Source: Amycolatopsis sp. CA-126428 (GTDB lineage Bacteria; Actinomycetota; Actinomycetes; Mycobacteriales; Pseudonocardiaceae). From it: a stretch of 43,179 nt of DNA. The notes under the pieces are model-generated. The model ran no database searches. It was not told where the DNA came from and saw nothing but the letters and a program-made list of their open reading frames with translations. Below are positions 8,224 to 17,381 of the stretch, in pieces. Location of the stretch: positions 1-43,179 of the forward strand of contig NZ_PPHF01000114.1 in NCBI RefSeq assembly GCF_002904335.1, written 5' to 3'. Position 1 is the stretch's first letter; every line of letters starts with the position of its first letter. Position numbers and translations under genes: made by a program.

Positions 8224-9791
8224 GATGCTTCTTCCTCCGTGATGCCGGGAACGGCGTCGAGCAGGCTCCGGGTGTACGGGTGGCGGGCGGCGGTGAAGAC
8301 GTCTTCGGTGGCGCCGGTTTCGACGATCCGGCCGTGCCGCATGACCGCGATCCGGTCGCTGATTTGCCGGACCACCGCCAAGTCGTGCGAGATGAACAGG
8401 TAGGACAGCCCCCGGTCCCGCTGCAGTGTGACGAGCAGGTCGAGGATCTGCGCCTGGACGGTGACGTCGAGGGCCGAGACGGGTTCGTCGCAGACGACCA
8501 GCTCCGGGTTCAGCGACAACGCGCGGGCGATGGCGACCCGCTGCCGCTGGCCACCGGACAGTTCGGCGGCCTTGCGCGCCGCGGTCGCCGCGGGCAGCGC
8601 CACGCTGTCCAGGAGCTCGGTTGCTCCCGGGCCGTCGGTGATGCCGAAGTTGCGCAGCGGCTCGGTCAGCAGGTCCCGCACGGTGAACCGCGGGTTCAGG
8701 GAGGAGTACGGGTTCTGGTAGATCAGCTGGATCCGGCGGTGCAGCCGGCGCAGCTGCGCCCGCCCGGCGCCGGTGACGTCGGTGTCGCCCAGCCGCACGA
8801 TGCCGGCGGTCGGCCGTTCCAGCCCGAGGACGAGGCGGGCCGTCGTGGTCTTGCCGGAACCGGATTCGCCCACCAGGCCGAGGGTCTGCCCCCGGGGGAC
8901 GTCGAAGCTGACGCCGTCCACGGCGACGCGGTGCTGCTTGCGCAGGCCGCCGCCCCGGACCGGGAACGTCTTGCGGAGGCCGCGGACCTCGAGCAGGACC
9001 TCCGGCTGTCCGGCGGGCCGCGGGCGCGGCCCGGCGGTGGCGGGGTTGTCGGAGAGCAGCCGCCGGGTGTAGGGATCGCCCGGCGCGTGCAGGATCTGCT
9101 CGGCCGGCCCGGCTTCGACCACCCGTGCGTTGTGCATCACGACGATCCGCTGCGCCCGCTCGGCGGCCACCGCCAGGTCGTGCGTCACCAGCAGGATCGC
9201 GGTGCCGGTGGTGTTCGCCAGGTGCTCCAGGTGGTCCAGGATCCGGCGCTGCACCGTGACGTCGAGCGCCGACGTCGGCTCGTCGGCGACGAGCAGCCGC
9301 GGCCGGGCGGCCGTCGCCATCGCGATCAGCACCCGTTGCCGCATGCCGCCGGACAGTTCGTGCGGGTACTGCCGGGCGCGCACCTCCGGCTCGGGCAGCC
9401 CGGCTTCGGCCAGCAGCTTCACCACGCGCGGACCGCCTGGCAGCCCGTGCACCTTCAGCACTTCGGCGACCTGGCGGCCCACCGGCTTCGTCGGGTCCAG
9501 CGCGACGCCGGGATCCTGCGGCACCAAACCGATCCGGCGGCCGCGGACCGATCGCCACGCCTTCTCCCGCAGCCCGACGAGTTCTTCACCGTCGAGCCGG
9601 ATGCTGCCGGCCAGCACCTTCCCGGTGCCGGGCAGGAGGCCGATGATGGCGTGCGCCAGGGTGCTCTTGCCCGAACCGGATTCGCCGACCACGGCGGTGA
9701 TCCGGCCGGGTTCGAGGTCCAGACTGACCCCGTCGACCGCGATCTGGTCCCCGTAGGCGACCCGGAGGCCGTCGATGCTCAGCAGCGTCAT
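8214..9791 (-). CDS. Fused double ATPase of a peptide/nickel-type ABC importer
   Basis: A 525-residue protein with two ABC nucleotide-binding domains in one chain (DppD-DppF or GsiA architecture). Domain 1: Walker A GESGSGKST near residue 34, signature LSGGMRQR, Walker B LLVADEP, H-loop THD. Domain 2 from about residue 275: Walker A GESGSGKTT, Q-loop IYQNPYSSLNPR, signature LSGGQRQR, Walker B LVVCDEP, H-loop SHD. Each domain ends with the family-typical PYTRRLL or PYTRSLL motif. It energises the two permeases encoded just upstream; the ATG overlaps the permease stop by 4 nt. Located at the inner face of the membrane. Confidence 0.95.
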   Translation of the reverse strand: MTLLSIDGLRVAYGDQIAVDGVSLDLEPGRITAVVGESGSGKSTLAHAIIGLLPGTGKVLAGSIRLDGEELVGLREKAWRSVRGRRIGLVPQDPGVALDPTKPVGRQVAEVLKVHGLPGGPRVVKLLAEAGLPEPEVRARQYPHELSGGMRQRVLIAMATAARPRLLVADEPTSALDVTVQRRILDHLEHLANTTGTAILLVTHDLAVAAERAQRIVVMHNARVVEAGPAEQILHAPGDPYTRRLLSDNPATAGPRPRPAGQPEVLLEVRGLRKTFPVRGGGLRKQHRVAVDGVSFDVPRGQTLGLVGESGSGKTTTARLVLGLERPTAGIVRLGDTDVTGAGRAQLRRLHRRIQLIYQNPYSSLNPRFTVRDLLTEPLRNFGITDGPGATELLDSVALPAATAARKAAELSGGQRQRVAIARALSLNPELVVCDEPVSALDVTVQAQILDLLVTLQRDRGLSYLFISHDLAVVRQISDRIAVMRHGRIVETGATEDVFTAARHPYTRSLLDAVPGITEEEASWT

Positions 9792-10585
9792 GCGTGGCTC
9801 CGTTCCCGTTCGAGCACCCGGGAAATCCGGTTGGCGGCCAGCACGACGGCCATCACGGTCAAGCCCGGCAGCGTGGTCAGCCACCAGGCGACCCCCAGGT
9901 AGTTGCGGCCGTCGGAAACCAGAGACCCCCACTCGGGCGCCGGCGGCGGCTGGCCGTATCCGAGGAAGCTCAGCGACGAGACCCCCAGCACGACCAGCCC
10001 AAAGTCCAGCGCCGCCAGTGCGAGCACCGGGCCGATCGCGGCGGGCAGGACGTACTTCGGCAGCACCTGCCACCAGCGCGCCCCGCACAGCACCGCGGCC
10101 TCGACGTAGACGGCGGTCCGCACCCGGACGACCTCCGCCCGCATCAGCCGGGTGAACGCGGCCACGCTGGTGAGGCCGACCGCCACGGCCACGTTGACCG
10201 TGCCGAAGCCGAGCGCGCTGAGCACCAGCAACGACAGCAGCACCGGCGGGATCGAAAGCAGCACCTCGACCACCCGGGTGACGACCACGTCCAGCCAGCC
10301 GCCGAAGTACCCCGCGACCAGGCCGAGCACCGCCCCGGCGACCAGGGCCAGCACGATCGCGATCAGCGCGGCCTGCAGCGACAGCGCGGCGCCGTGGACC
10401 ACCCTGGCGTAGACGTCCCGCCCGAGCTGGTCGGTGCCGAACAGGTGGTGCGGGCCGGGGGCCTGGAACTTTTCCCCGATGGTGCCGTCGATCGGGTCGC
10501 GGCCGGTGAACAGGCCGGGCGTCACCGCCCAGCCGACGACCAGGACCAGCACCAGGACCGACGCCACGAAGCCGGGCCGCCTCAC
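9788..10585 (-). CDS. ABC importer permease, DppC-like
   Basis: A 265-residue membrane permease. The GTG start at 10585 overlaps the TGA of the upstream permease (GTGA), which is preferred over a longer start 54 nt upstream that would lie deeper inside that gene. The DppC family hallmark HHLFGTDQLGRDVYARVVHGA follows the first membrane segment (written here in part: FGTDQLGRDV), and the EAA loop is EAAVLCGARWWQVLPKYVLP. About six membrane segments are visible. With the neighbouring DppB-like permease it forms the translocation pore. Confidence 0.93.
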   Translation of the reverse strand: MRRPGFVASVLVLVLVVGWAVTPGLFTGRDPIDGTIGEKFQAPGPHHLFGTDQLGRDVYARVVHGAALSLQAALIAIVLALVAGAVLGLVAGYFGGWLDVVVTRVVEVLLSIPPVLLSLLVLSALGFGTVNVAVAVGLTSVAAFTRLMRAEVVRVRTAVYVEAAVLCGARWWQVLPKYVLPAAIGPVLALAALDFGLVVLGVSSLSFLGYGQPPPAPEWGSLVSDGRNYLGVAWWLTTLPGLTVMAVVLAANRISRVLERERSHA

Positions 10586-11538
10586 CGGGCCACCGCCGGC
10601 CGTCCGGTGGACCGGATCCGCGGGTCCAGCACCGGGCACAACAGGTCCACCACCAGGTTCACCGCCACGAAGGCGATCGACGCCACGACGACGACGCCCT
10701 GCACGACCGGCAGGTCCTGGGTGGTGACCGCGAAAAAGATGTCCTGTCCCATGCCAGGGCGGGAAAACACGCTTTCCACCACGACGGAGCCGCCGATGAC
10801 GTACCCGGCCAGCAGGCCGACGACGGTGATGGCGGGAATGGCGGCGTTGCGCAGTCCGTGGCCGAGCAGCACGCGCAGCTCGCTCGCGCCCGTCGCGCGG
10901 ATCGTGTCGGCGTAGGGTTCCCGCAACGTGGCGTGCAGGCTCTTGCTCAGGACCTGGCCGACCAGCGCCGCACCGGGGATGGCCAGCGTACAGGCGGGCA
11001 GCACCAGGCCGGCCAAGCCGTCTCCGCCCAGGGACGGGAAGAGCTTCAGCTTCAGTGAGAACAGCTGGATCAGCATCAGCCCGACCCAGAACGACGGCAT
11101 GGACACCGCGATCGACGGCACGGACCGCAGCGCCTGCCGGCCGAGCGGGCTGCGCACCAGGTTGGCCGCCACCGCCAGCGCGGTACCGGCCACCAGGGAC
11201 AGGACCAGCGCCGCCGCCCCGAGCTGCAGCGTCCGCGGCAGCGCCGCCGAGATCATCCGGGACACCGGAAGGCCGGTCTGGATGGACTGCCCGAAGTCAC
11301 CGTGCAGCGCGCCGGCCAGAGCCCGGGCGTACTGCCCGGCGATCGGTCCGTCGAAGCCCAGTTCGGCGGAGACGCGGGCGATGTCCTGCGGGGACGCGGC
11401 CTCGCCACCGCCGCGGCCGTTGAGCATGAGCGCCACCGGATCACCCGGCAGCAGGCGGATCGCGACGAAGGTGACGGTGAACGCCGCCCACACCACGAAG
11501 ATCGCCTGCGCGGCGCGTCCGAGCAGATACCTGGGCAC
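10582..11538 (-). CDS. ABC importer permease, DppB-like
   Basis: A 318-residue permease with the DppB family start (YLLGRAAQAIFVVWAAFTVTF), RLLPGDPVALMLNG near residue 35, a periplasmic segment with LGFDGPIAGQYARALAGALHGDFGQSI, and the EAA loop IRATGASELRVLLGHGLRNA. GTG at 11538 starts 4 nt after the substrate-binding-protein stop. Six membrane segments are expected. It pairs with the DppC-like permease that overlaps its 3' end. Confidence 0.93.
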   Translation of the reverse strand: MPRYLLGRAAQAIFVVWAAFTVTFVAIRLLPGDPVALMLNGRGGGEAASPQDIARVSAELGFDGPIAGQYARALAGALHGDFGQSIQTGLPVSRMISAALPRTLQLGAAALVLSLVAGTALAVAANLVRSPLGRQALRSVPSIAVSMPSFWVGLMLIQLFSLKLKLFPSLGGDGLAGLVLPACTLAIPGAALVGQVLSKSLHATLREPYADTIRATGASELRVLLGHGLRNAAIPAITVVGLLAGYVIGGSVVVESVFSRPGMGQDIFFAVTTQDLPVVQGVVVVASIAFVAVNLVVDLLCPVLDPRIRSTGRPAVAR

Positions 11539-11542
11539 GGTG

Positions 11543-12949
11543 TCACCCGAGCCTCGCGTCGTGCAGCCGCAGCCGCAGTGACGCGTCGAGCGCCAGGTCC
11601 TTGACTTGATCGGACACGCCGTCGACGAGGGCGTTCTCGTACAGCGGGACGCTGTCGGCGTGGTCGATGATCCAGTTGACCGCGTTCGTGACCGCCTGCT
11701 GGCGCTCGGCATCGGAGCCCGCCGTCAGCTGCTGCTCGACGTACTTGGCCGGGGGCACCGCGTTCAGCTTCAGCTCGACGCCGATCTTGCGCAGCTGCTG
11801 CTGCACCGCCTCGTCGGCCGGCGGCATCGGGGCCGGGATCAGCCAGTTGAGGCTCAGCCGGTTGCCGTCCTTGACGCGGGTCCCGTCCGGGCCCGGCGCC
11901 CAGCCTGCCTCGGACAGCAGCCTTTCGGACGCCTGCGGGTCGTACCGCAGCTTGTCCGTGGGCTGGTAGAACGGCGTCGAAGAGGACAGCACGCTGGTCG
12001 CGGGCTTGGCGCGGCTGCCCAGCACGGCCTTGACCAGCTCCTCGCGGTCGATCCCGGTCAGCAGCGCGGTCCGCACGCGTTCGTCGGCAAGGATTCCCTT
12101 GTGGTTGAGGGAGAGCGGATTGACGGCGCCGGGCGAGGAGGCGCTGAGCAGGCTGAACCCGTTGCCCTGGAACAGGTCCTGGTCGGTCGGCTGGATCGCG
12201 GTGGCCAGCTGCACCTGCCCGGAGCGCAGCGCCGTCGACCGGGCGCCGTCCTCGGGCACGAAGGCGAACCGGATCTGCTCCAGCGCCGCCGCGCCGCGGT
12301 TCGGCGAAAGCGACGACGGCCAGGCGTAGTCCGGCCGCTTCCTGATCACCACTTCCTGGTTGGCGGTGTAGTGGTCGAGCACGTACGGCCCGGAGCCGAC
12401 GTAGTCGCCGCGGCACCGGGCGGCCAGCGGCTTCTTCGCCGTGGCGCTGGACAGGATGCCGAGACCGGCGCCCGAAGTGGCCTGCAGGAACTGGGCGTTG
12501 GGCGTGGTGAAGTCCACGGTGAAGGTGCGTGGATCGATGACGGTGGTGCCGGTGTAGCCGCGGATGTAGGCGGGCGCGCCGTTGGCCGGCAGCTTGACCA
12601 GCTGGTCGAACGTGGCCTTGACCGCGGCTGAGTCGACCGGCGTGCCGTCGCTGAACGTGACGCCTTGGCGCAGCACGAACTTGAACTTGCGACCCCCGTC
12701 CAGCACGGTGAACTGCTCGGCCAGCCAAGGCACGATCTTGCCGGTCTTCGGGTCCTGGTCGGTCAGCGTGTCCACCAGGGAACGGGAGACGTCCATCGAC
12801 ACCAGCTGGCCGGTCTGCTGCGGGTCGAGGCAGGTCGGGTCGGCCTGGGTGGCGATCGAGAGGGTGCCGCCGGTGGCGGCTTGGCCCGGGGCGCAAGCGG
12901 CCGCGGCGGCCAGGATGAGGGCTGTCCCCAGGATTCGGGCGGTGCGCAT
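11543..12949 (-). CDS. ABC substrate-binding lipoprotein (family 5), shortened
   Basis: A 468-residue peptide/opine/nickel-type solute-binding protein. A lipoprotein signal is clear: MRTARILGTALILAAAAAC with Cys19 as the lipidated residue. The mature part starts with TLSIATQADPTCLDPQQ, and WLAEQFTVLDGGRKFKFVLRQ, YVGSGPYVLDHYT and ADERVRTALLTGIDREELV are family hallmarks. Near the C terminus, KYVEQQLTAGSD runs directly into AERQQAVTNAVNWIIDHADSVPLY. In relatives about 50-60 residues (the YDLV...DP stretch) lie between these parts, so an in-frame internal deletion is likely and function is uncertain. It is the first gene of the importer operon, 104 bp from the divergent TetR gene. Confidence 0.85.
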   Translation of the reverse strand: MRTARILGTALILAAAAACAPGQAATGGTLSIATQADPTCLDPQQTGQLVSMDVSRSLVDTLTDQDPKTGKIVPWLAEQFTVLDGGRKFKFVLRQGVTFSDGTPVDSAAVKATFDQLVKLPANGAPAYIRGYTGTTVIDPRTFTVDFTTPNAQFLQATSGAGLGILSSATAKKPLAARCRGDYVGSGPYVLDHYTANQEVVIRKRPDYAWPSSLSPNRGAAALEQIRFAFVPEDGARSTALRSGQVQLATAIQPTDQDLFQGNGFSLLSASSPGAVNPLSLNHKGILADERVRTALLTGIDREELVKAVLGSRAKPATSVLSSSTPFYQPTDKLRYDPQASERLLSEAGWAPGPDGTRVKDGNRLSLNWLIPAPMPPADEAVQQQLRKIGVELKLNAVPPAKYVEQQLTAGSDAERQQAVTNAVNWIIDHADSVPLYENALVDGVSDQVKDLALDASLRLRLHDARLG

Positions 12950-13015
12950 CGGCAGGCCTCACGGTGGAAGAGGAGGGCCGAGGGAACTCGGCGGCGGAAG
13001 CGGTCTGAGGTAAAG

Positions 13016-13026
13016 TACAACGTGTA
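13016..13026. promoter_or_regulatory. Short palindrome between importer operon and TetR
   Basis: TACA-ACG-TGTA, a small perfect inverted repeat in the 104-bp divergent intergenic region, 28 bp before the TetR start. It may be the core of a TetR operator; the arms are only 4 bp, so support is weak. Confidence 0.3.
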
Positions 13027-13053
13027 TGGCAATTAAGGCGGGGGATCGCGACG

Positions 13054-13722
13054 GTGTCCCGGAGGATGGGAGCGGCCTTGACAGGACAAACCACGAGCGC
13101 GCCGCGTCGCCGCACCCAGAAGCGCCGGTCGATCCTCGACGGGGCGTTGCGGGTCTTCGGGCGCGTGGGCTACCTCGGCGCGAGCATCGACATGATCGCC
13201 GCGGAAGCCGACGTCTCGACCAGGACCATCTACAACCACTTCGAGAACAAGGAACAACTGTTCGCCACCGTGCTGCTGGAGAGCTCGACCCGGGTCGCCG
13301 TCACCAGGGAGGCCCTCATCGAGCAGCACCTCGGCGAGGTGACCGATCTGGAGAGCGCCCTGGTCGCGTTGGCGAAGGAGTGGGTTCGCCCCAACCCGGA
13401 GTTCGAGGACCACTTCCGCGTCGTACGACGGCTGCGCGGGGAGTCCGACCGCTTCCCCCGCGACCTGGTCGAGAGCTGGCAGGAAGCCGGGCCGTTCCGG
13501 GCCCGGCGCGCCCTGGCCGCCCGGATGGCCGATCTCGCCGGCCGTGGGCTGATCGTGGTCCGCGATCCCGAGGTCGCCGCCCAGCAGTTCATGGCGTTGA
13601 TCACCGACACCACGGTCAGCCGCGCCGAGTTCAGCGCCACCGCCCTCGAACCGGAGATCGACCGCAGGGCCCGCGCGGGCGTGCACACCTTCCTGTACGG
13701 CCACCTGCCGAGGAAAGCCTGA
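13054..13722 (+). CDS. TetR/AcrR-family regulator
   Basis: A 222-residue regulator. The N-terminal helix-turn-helix spans about residues 24-70: SILDGALRVFGRVGYLGASI, then IAAEADVSTRTIYNHFENKEQLF. The remainder is helical and carries a C-terminal TetR_C-like part around FRVVRRLRGESDRFPRDLVESW. GTG at 13054 is taken because of an AAGGCGGGGG stretch upstream; ATG at 13066 is possible but has GGAGG directly against it with no spacing. It is divergent from the importer operon and probably controls it, responding to the imported substrate or a product. Confidence 0.9.
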   Translation: MSRRMGAALTGQTTSAPRRRTQKRRSILDGALRVFGRVGYLGASIDMIAAEADVSTRTIYNHFENKEQLFATVLLESSTRVAVTREALIEQHLGEVTDLESALVALAKEWVRPNPEFEDHFRVVRRLRGESDRFPRDLVESWQEAGPFRARRALAARMADLAGRGLIVVRDPEVAAQQFMALITDTTVSRAEFSATALEPEIDRRARAGVHTFLYGHLPRKA

Positions 13723-13968
13723 CGCGCACCCGCAGGAAGCGCTGCCGGCGAATCGCCGCCCGGGTTCCGCGCACCGCGGGGTCGGTGCTGACCGTCGCGC
13801 ACCGCCGGCCGAGCGACTCGAACCCCGCCGGCCCCGCGACGACTCTCTTGACGACGTTTCGGCTACCTCGCCGAACTTTTCGCCGACAAGCAGCAGAACC
13901 CCAGGACCTGTTCAGCAGGGGCGCTGTTGGAACATCCTTTGGAGCTTGACGCCGTGCTCTTCGCACCC

Positions 13969-14847
13969 ATGACGAACACCACCTTCACGCCACCGCCCCC
14001 GTTCGATCCCGAGCTCGGGGCGGCCCTCGCTGCCACCGGACTGGAGTCCATCGCCACCGGGATCACCGTCGACATGCTGGCCGCCGAGCGAGCCGCCCTG
14101 CTGGAGGACGTGCCCTCCGTCGCGGAAATCGCCGCCGACTCCCGGCCGGAAGTCGAGGAACGCGTTGTAAGCGGCGCCGACGGTGGCCCGCGAGTCCCGC
14201 TGCTGATCATCCGTCCCGCGGACCGGCCGGCCGGTCCGCCGGTCGTGTACACCACCCACGGGGCGGGCTGATGATGGGCAACAACCGGTTCGGGATCGAT
14301 CTGGTCCTGGACTGGGTGCACCGGCTCGGGGTCGTCGTGGTGTCCGCCGGCTACCGGCTCGCGCCCGAGCACCCGTTCCCGGCGGGGTTGGAGGACACCT
14401 ATGCCGGGCTGATCTGGACCGCCGCGCACGCGGCCGGGATCGGTGGGGACGGGCGGATCGTGCTCGCCGGCGGCAGCGCGGGCAGCAATCTCGCCGCGGG
14501 TCTCGCGCTGCTCGCCCGGGATCGTGGCGAGGTGGCGGTCGCGGGCCAGCTGCTGATGTACCCGACTGACCGGCCTTCCGCCCGCTTACCCGGACGTCGG
14601 ATCGGCGGAGACGTTCCGGGACGAGACTGTCGCCTACGCCGGGCGGTTGCGGGCGGCGGGCGGCGACGCCGAGCTGCATGTGCGGCCGGGCGCGTTCCAC
14701 GCGTTCGACTTCCTCGCTCCTGGCCGAGATCACGTTCATCGAAGCAGCTCACCCGTCGCTGAGATCGATCTGATCGCCTACCGAGGCGACACGTTGATCG
14801 TCGCCGAATGCAACAGCGCGGGCCGACTGCAGGCCGATCTCCGGTGA
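13969..14847 (+). pseudogene. Alpha/beta-hydrolase (HSL/Aes family), frameshifted and internally deleted
   Basis: Three pieces of one HSL-type esterase can be read. Piece 1 (13969-14271) ends TTHGAG then stop; the oxyanion motif should be HGGG. A lost base in the G run 14260-14263 restores HGGG and joins piece 2, which starts MMGNNRFGID and contains AGYRLAPEHPFPAG and the nucleophile elbow LAGGSAGSNLA (canonical GDSAGG). After LLMYP near 14567 about 50 residues are missing, and the text resumes as LTGLPPAYPDVGSAETFRDE, then AELHVRPGAFHAFDF with the catalytic His, in the frame of piece 1. The open frame then runs into EIDLIAYRGDTLIVAECNSAG, which resembles a PD-(D/E)XK nuclease core with Lys replaced by Asn. 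Not expected to make an active esterase. Confidence 0.85.
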
Positions 14848-15133
14848 TACCACCCCCAAATCAGCGGCTGATTTCGGCCCGTCAGTGACCCCGTAGGTCC
14901 CCAGCTGGCCAGAGGCGGCCGGGCTGGCTCTGGCGAGCCCCGGGTTGCCGCAGCTGCTGACCAGAGCCGCGGAAGCCGCACTCGTGGACGAGGCGCGACA
15001 CATCATCGAGGAATTCCGCCGAGCCGCTGTTGCACGTCCGGCATCCACTGGGCAATCCGTCCGATTGGCCGAGAAGAGCTGCTGCACGCACCTTTTCAGG
15101 GGAATCGCGGCGGTTTTCCGGAACGTGGCGTGA
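14848..15133. other. Non-coding gap with possible decayed coding remnant
   Basis: 286 bp between the hydrolase pseudogene and the anti-sigma gene. On the plus strand a readable stretch (about 14945-15133) gives LLTRAAEAALVDEARHIIEE and onward, helical and coding-like but without a recognised family or a good start. It may be the rest of a larger lost gene. No terminator was recognised. Confidence 0.35.
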
Positions 15134-15877
15134 TTATTCTCCGACGTCCCGGGAAACACACAGGGTGGCCCAGACGACCTTGCCGCCGGCCCACGTCCGG
15201 CTGCAGCCCCAGGCCCGGGCGAACTGGGCCACGAGCTTGATACCGAGGCCGGGTTCCGTCGTCGTCTGCCGCTCGTGCAGCTCGGCCGGGCGCGGATCGT
15301 CATCGGCGACGGCGATCGTGCAGATGCCGCGGCGCAGGTCGATGCGGACCTCGGGGCGGGAGCGGGTGTGCTGCAGGGTGTTCTCCACCAGTTCGGTGAC
15401 GAGCACGAGAGCGTTTCCGATCAGTGCGGGAACACCCCACGCTCGGCACACTTCGGTGACGAAGTCACGGGCGAGGGCCGCCGTCGTGTCGGCACGGGGA
15501 AAGTCGCGGACCGCGCGCCGGCGCACCGGGTCGCCGAACCCGCGTTCGGCTTCGGCCGCGTCCCGGTGTACCGGTGCGTAACGGGTGATCGGCGAGCGGC
15601 GGAGCACCGCGTGCTGGTCTGGTTGCCGGGTGACGAGCGCGAACGGGATGCCCGGCCAGTCGCCCAGCCGCATGGCCACTAGGGTGAAGACGCTCAGCTG
15701 CGCGTCGTGGGCGAAGCCGAGACCGGAGACGTCGGCGATCAGGCCGTCCGGTGCTTCGGTGGCGGCCTTGAGCAGGCCGTCACGCACTGTCGCGTGGGAG
15801 TGCAGGTCGAGGGTGCCGGTCACGGTGAGCACCGTCGACCGCGCCCGCCGGGTCAGTTCCATCTGCACTTCGGCCAT
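15134..15877 (-). CDS. STAS plus HATPase anti-sigma-type regulator
   Basis: A 247-residue fusion. Residues about 5-105 form a STAS (anti-sigma-antagonist) domain with TVLTVTGTLDLHSHATVRDGL and DVSGLGFAHDAQLS; the residue matching SpoIIAA Ser58 is Ala, so this STAS cannot be phosphorylated at the normal site. Residues about 125-245 form an RsbW/SpoIIAB-like ATPase: N box LVLVTELVENTLQHT, G1 VADDDPRPAE, G2 EPGLGIKLVAQFARAWG. ATG at 15877 has AAAGGCGAGGG upstream; ATG at 15862 is a second option. It lies 81 bp downstream of the STAS-GAF-ANTAR gene on the same strand. Probable role: partner switching that controls a sigma factor, kinase and antagonist-like domain in one chain. Confidence 0.85.
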   Translation of the reverse strand: MAEVQMELTRRARSTVLTVTGTLDLHSHATVRDGLLKAATEAPDGLIADVSGLGFAHDAQLSVFTLVAMRLGDWPGIPFALVTRQPDQHAVLRRSPITRYAPVHRDAAEAERGFGDPVRRRAVRDFPRADTTAALARDFVTEVCRAWGVPALIGNALVLVTELVENTLQHTRSRPEVRIDLRRGICTIAVADDDPRPAELHERQTTTEPGLGIKLVAQFARAWGCSRTWAGGKVVWATLCVSRDVGE

Positions 15878-15958
15878 GACCCTCGCCTTTCCGCGGCGCG
15901 GGGCAGCCGCAGCGTGATGCCAGGGGAGTGGCACGTCATCGAATTCCCTGGACCCAGG

Positions 15959-17315
15959 TTAACCCGTCCGGGCCGTTTTATTCCTGCAGGTCGCGAGCGG
16001 CTGTGGTGGCCACTGGGCACGGGAGCGCGGGTGTCGGCACGGCTTGAACGTCGGTCGGCCGGGGCCCCCGCGGGGTGGTGGCCGGCGTGCTGCCGGTGAC
16101 GGCGGTGCTGCCGGGTTCGAGACCACCGGCGAGTGGGTGAGGCAGGCCGATCCCGGGAGCCGCGCCTCGGCGGGCGCGCTGCGCCGATCTCGGCCGGGGC
16201 GGCAGCTGCTCTCCTTCGGCGGCGTCACTCGCCTTCGACGGGGGGCCAGCGTGGTGTGGTTGCGGACGAGGGCGGCGGCGATGTCGGCGAGTTTGACGTT
16301 GAGGTCCTGGGAGGCGCGACGCAGCAGGCGGAAGGCGGCGTCGGCGTCGATGCCCTGGCGCGCCATCAGGATTCCCTTGGCTTGCCCGATCACGTCGCGG
16401 GAGGCGATCGCGCGGTGGAGGTGGGTGCGTTCGAGGTCGGCGATCTCGGCGCCGCGGGCCTGCTGGAGCGCGAGTGAGGCGTGAGTGGCCAGGAGCAGGG
16501 CGCAGTGACGGTCGGTCTCGGTGATGCCGCCGCGGTGGGCGTAGATGTTGAGGGCGCCGCCGACCCCGGCGCGTTGTGCGGGCAGCAGGGCGGTGGAGAG
16601 GACGGCGTTGAGGCCGTGGGCGGTGGCGACGGCGGCGAACTGGGGCCAGGCCGAGGTCCGGGAGAGGTCCTGGTCGAGGGAGTAGGCGGGGCCGTCGGGG
16701 CGGGCGGCGTCCAAGCACGGCCCGGACCCGGTGCGGTACTGGACGTCATCGAGGTCGGCGGCAATGTCGGGGATCTCGACCGGGGTGAAGAAGCGTCCGC
16801 CGGGATCGCGCAGGGTGATGCTGACCAGCCGGGCGTGCGGGATGACGACCGTCGTCGCGGCGACCACGTGCTGCAGGGCCTGGCTGACGCTGGTGGCGTC
16901 GAGCAGGATCCGGGTGAGCTCCGCCAGCTGGGCACCGAGGTGCCGTTCACCGCCCCGCGCCGGGGCGTCGGCGAGCGCTTCCTCCACGCTGGCGTGCACC
17001 GGCAGGGTGCCGTCGGGCAGGCTGCTGTGCAGGATTTTGGCGTTGAGAGCGTCCGGTTCGAGCAGGACCGCCGTGTGAACGCCATCCTGCACGCGGCGCA
17101 CCGCGAACTCGCCGAGTGCCCGGACCCCGGCCGCCGAGAGATGGCCGACGTCGCGCAGGTCGAGCACCACCAGGTGCGGCGGCGGGTAGGGTGACGGTCG
17201 CGTCGAGCAGTTCGGCCAGTGTCGCCTGCGCCGTTTCAGCCCCGAGCGTCCCGCTTACCCGCAGGATCAGGGCCTGTTCGGCGTCCACCGCCACGACCTC
17301 GGCTCCGGTACTCAT
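15959..17315 (-). pseudogene. STAS-GAF-ANTAR regulator with a frameshift in the STAS domain
   Basis: The gene starts at ATG 17315 (MSTGAEVVAV...ALILRVSGTLGAETAQ, a STAS start). At the G run 17184-17186 the frame breaks: removing one base turns VTLPAAAP into VTLPPPHLVVLDLRDVGHLSAAGV, the continuation of the same STAS. After that come a GAF domain (AELTRILLDATSVSQALQHV to LALQQA) and an ANTAR RNA-binding domain (DLERTHLHRAIASRDVIGQAKG, LMARQGIDADAAFRLLRRAS). A Pro/Arg-rich tail of about 90 residues follows and may not be native. ANTAR proteins act as antiterminators on paired RNA hairpins. The GAF-ANTAR part stays open from 17170, so a shorter product could be made. The single-base change could be a sequencing error. 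Confidence 0.75.
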
Positions 17316-17357
17316 GTCCCACCTCCCCCGCTGTCCGAACGGCGTACCCGAATGGAG

Positions 17358-17381
17358 TACCCGTGGGGTCGCCTGCGTAAC
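17358..17381 (-). promoter_or_regulatory. SigB-like promoter for the STAS-GAF-ANTAR gene
   Basis: On the minus strand GTTA, 15-nt spacer, GGGTA. This fits the actinobacterial SigB/SigF consensus GTTT-N14-16-GGGTA with one mismatch. The -10 lies about 43 nt upstream of the ATG at 17315. A second GGGTA is at 17345-17349. Confidence 0.5.
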
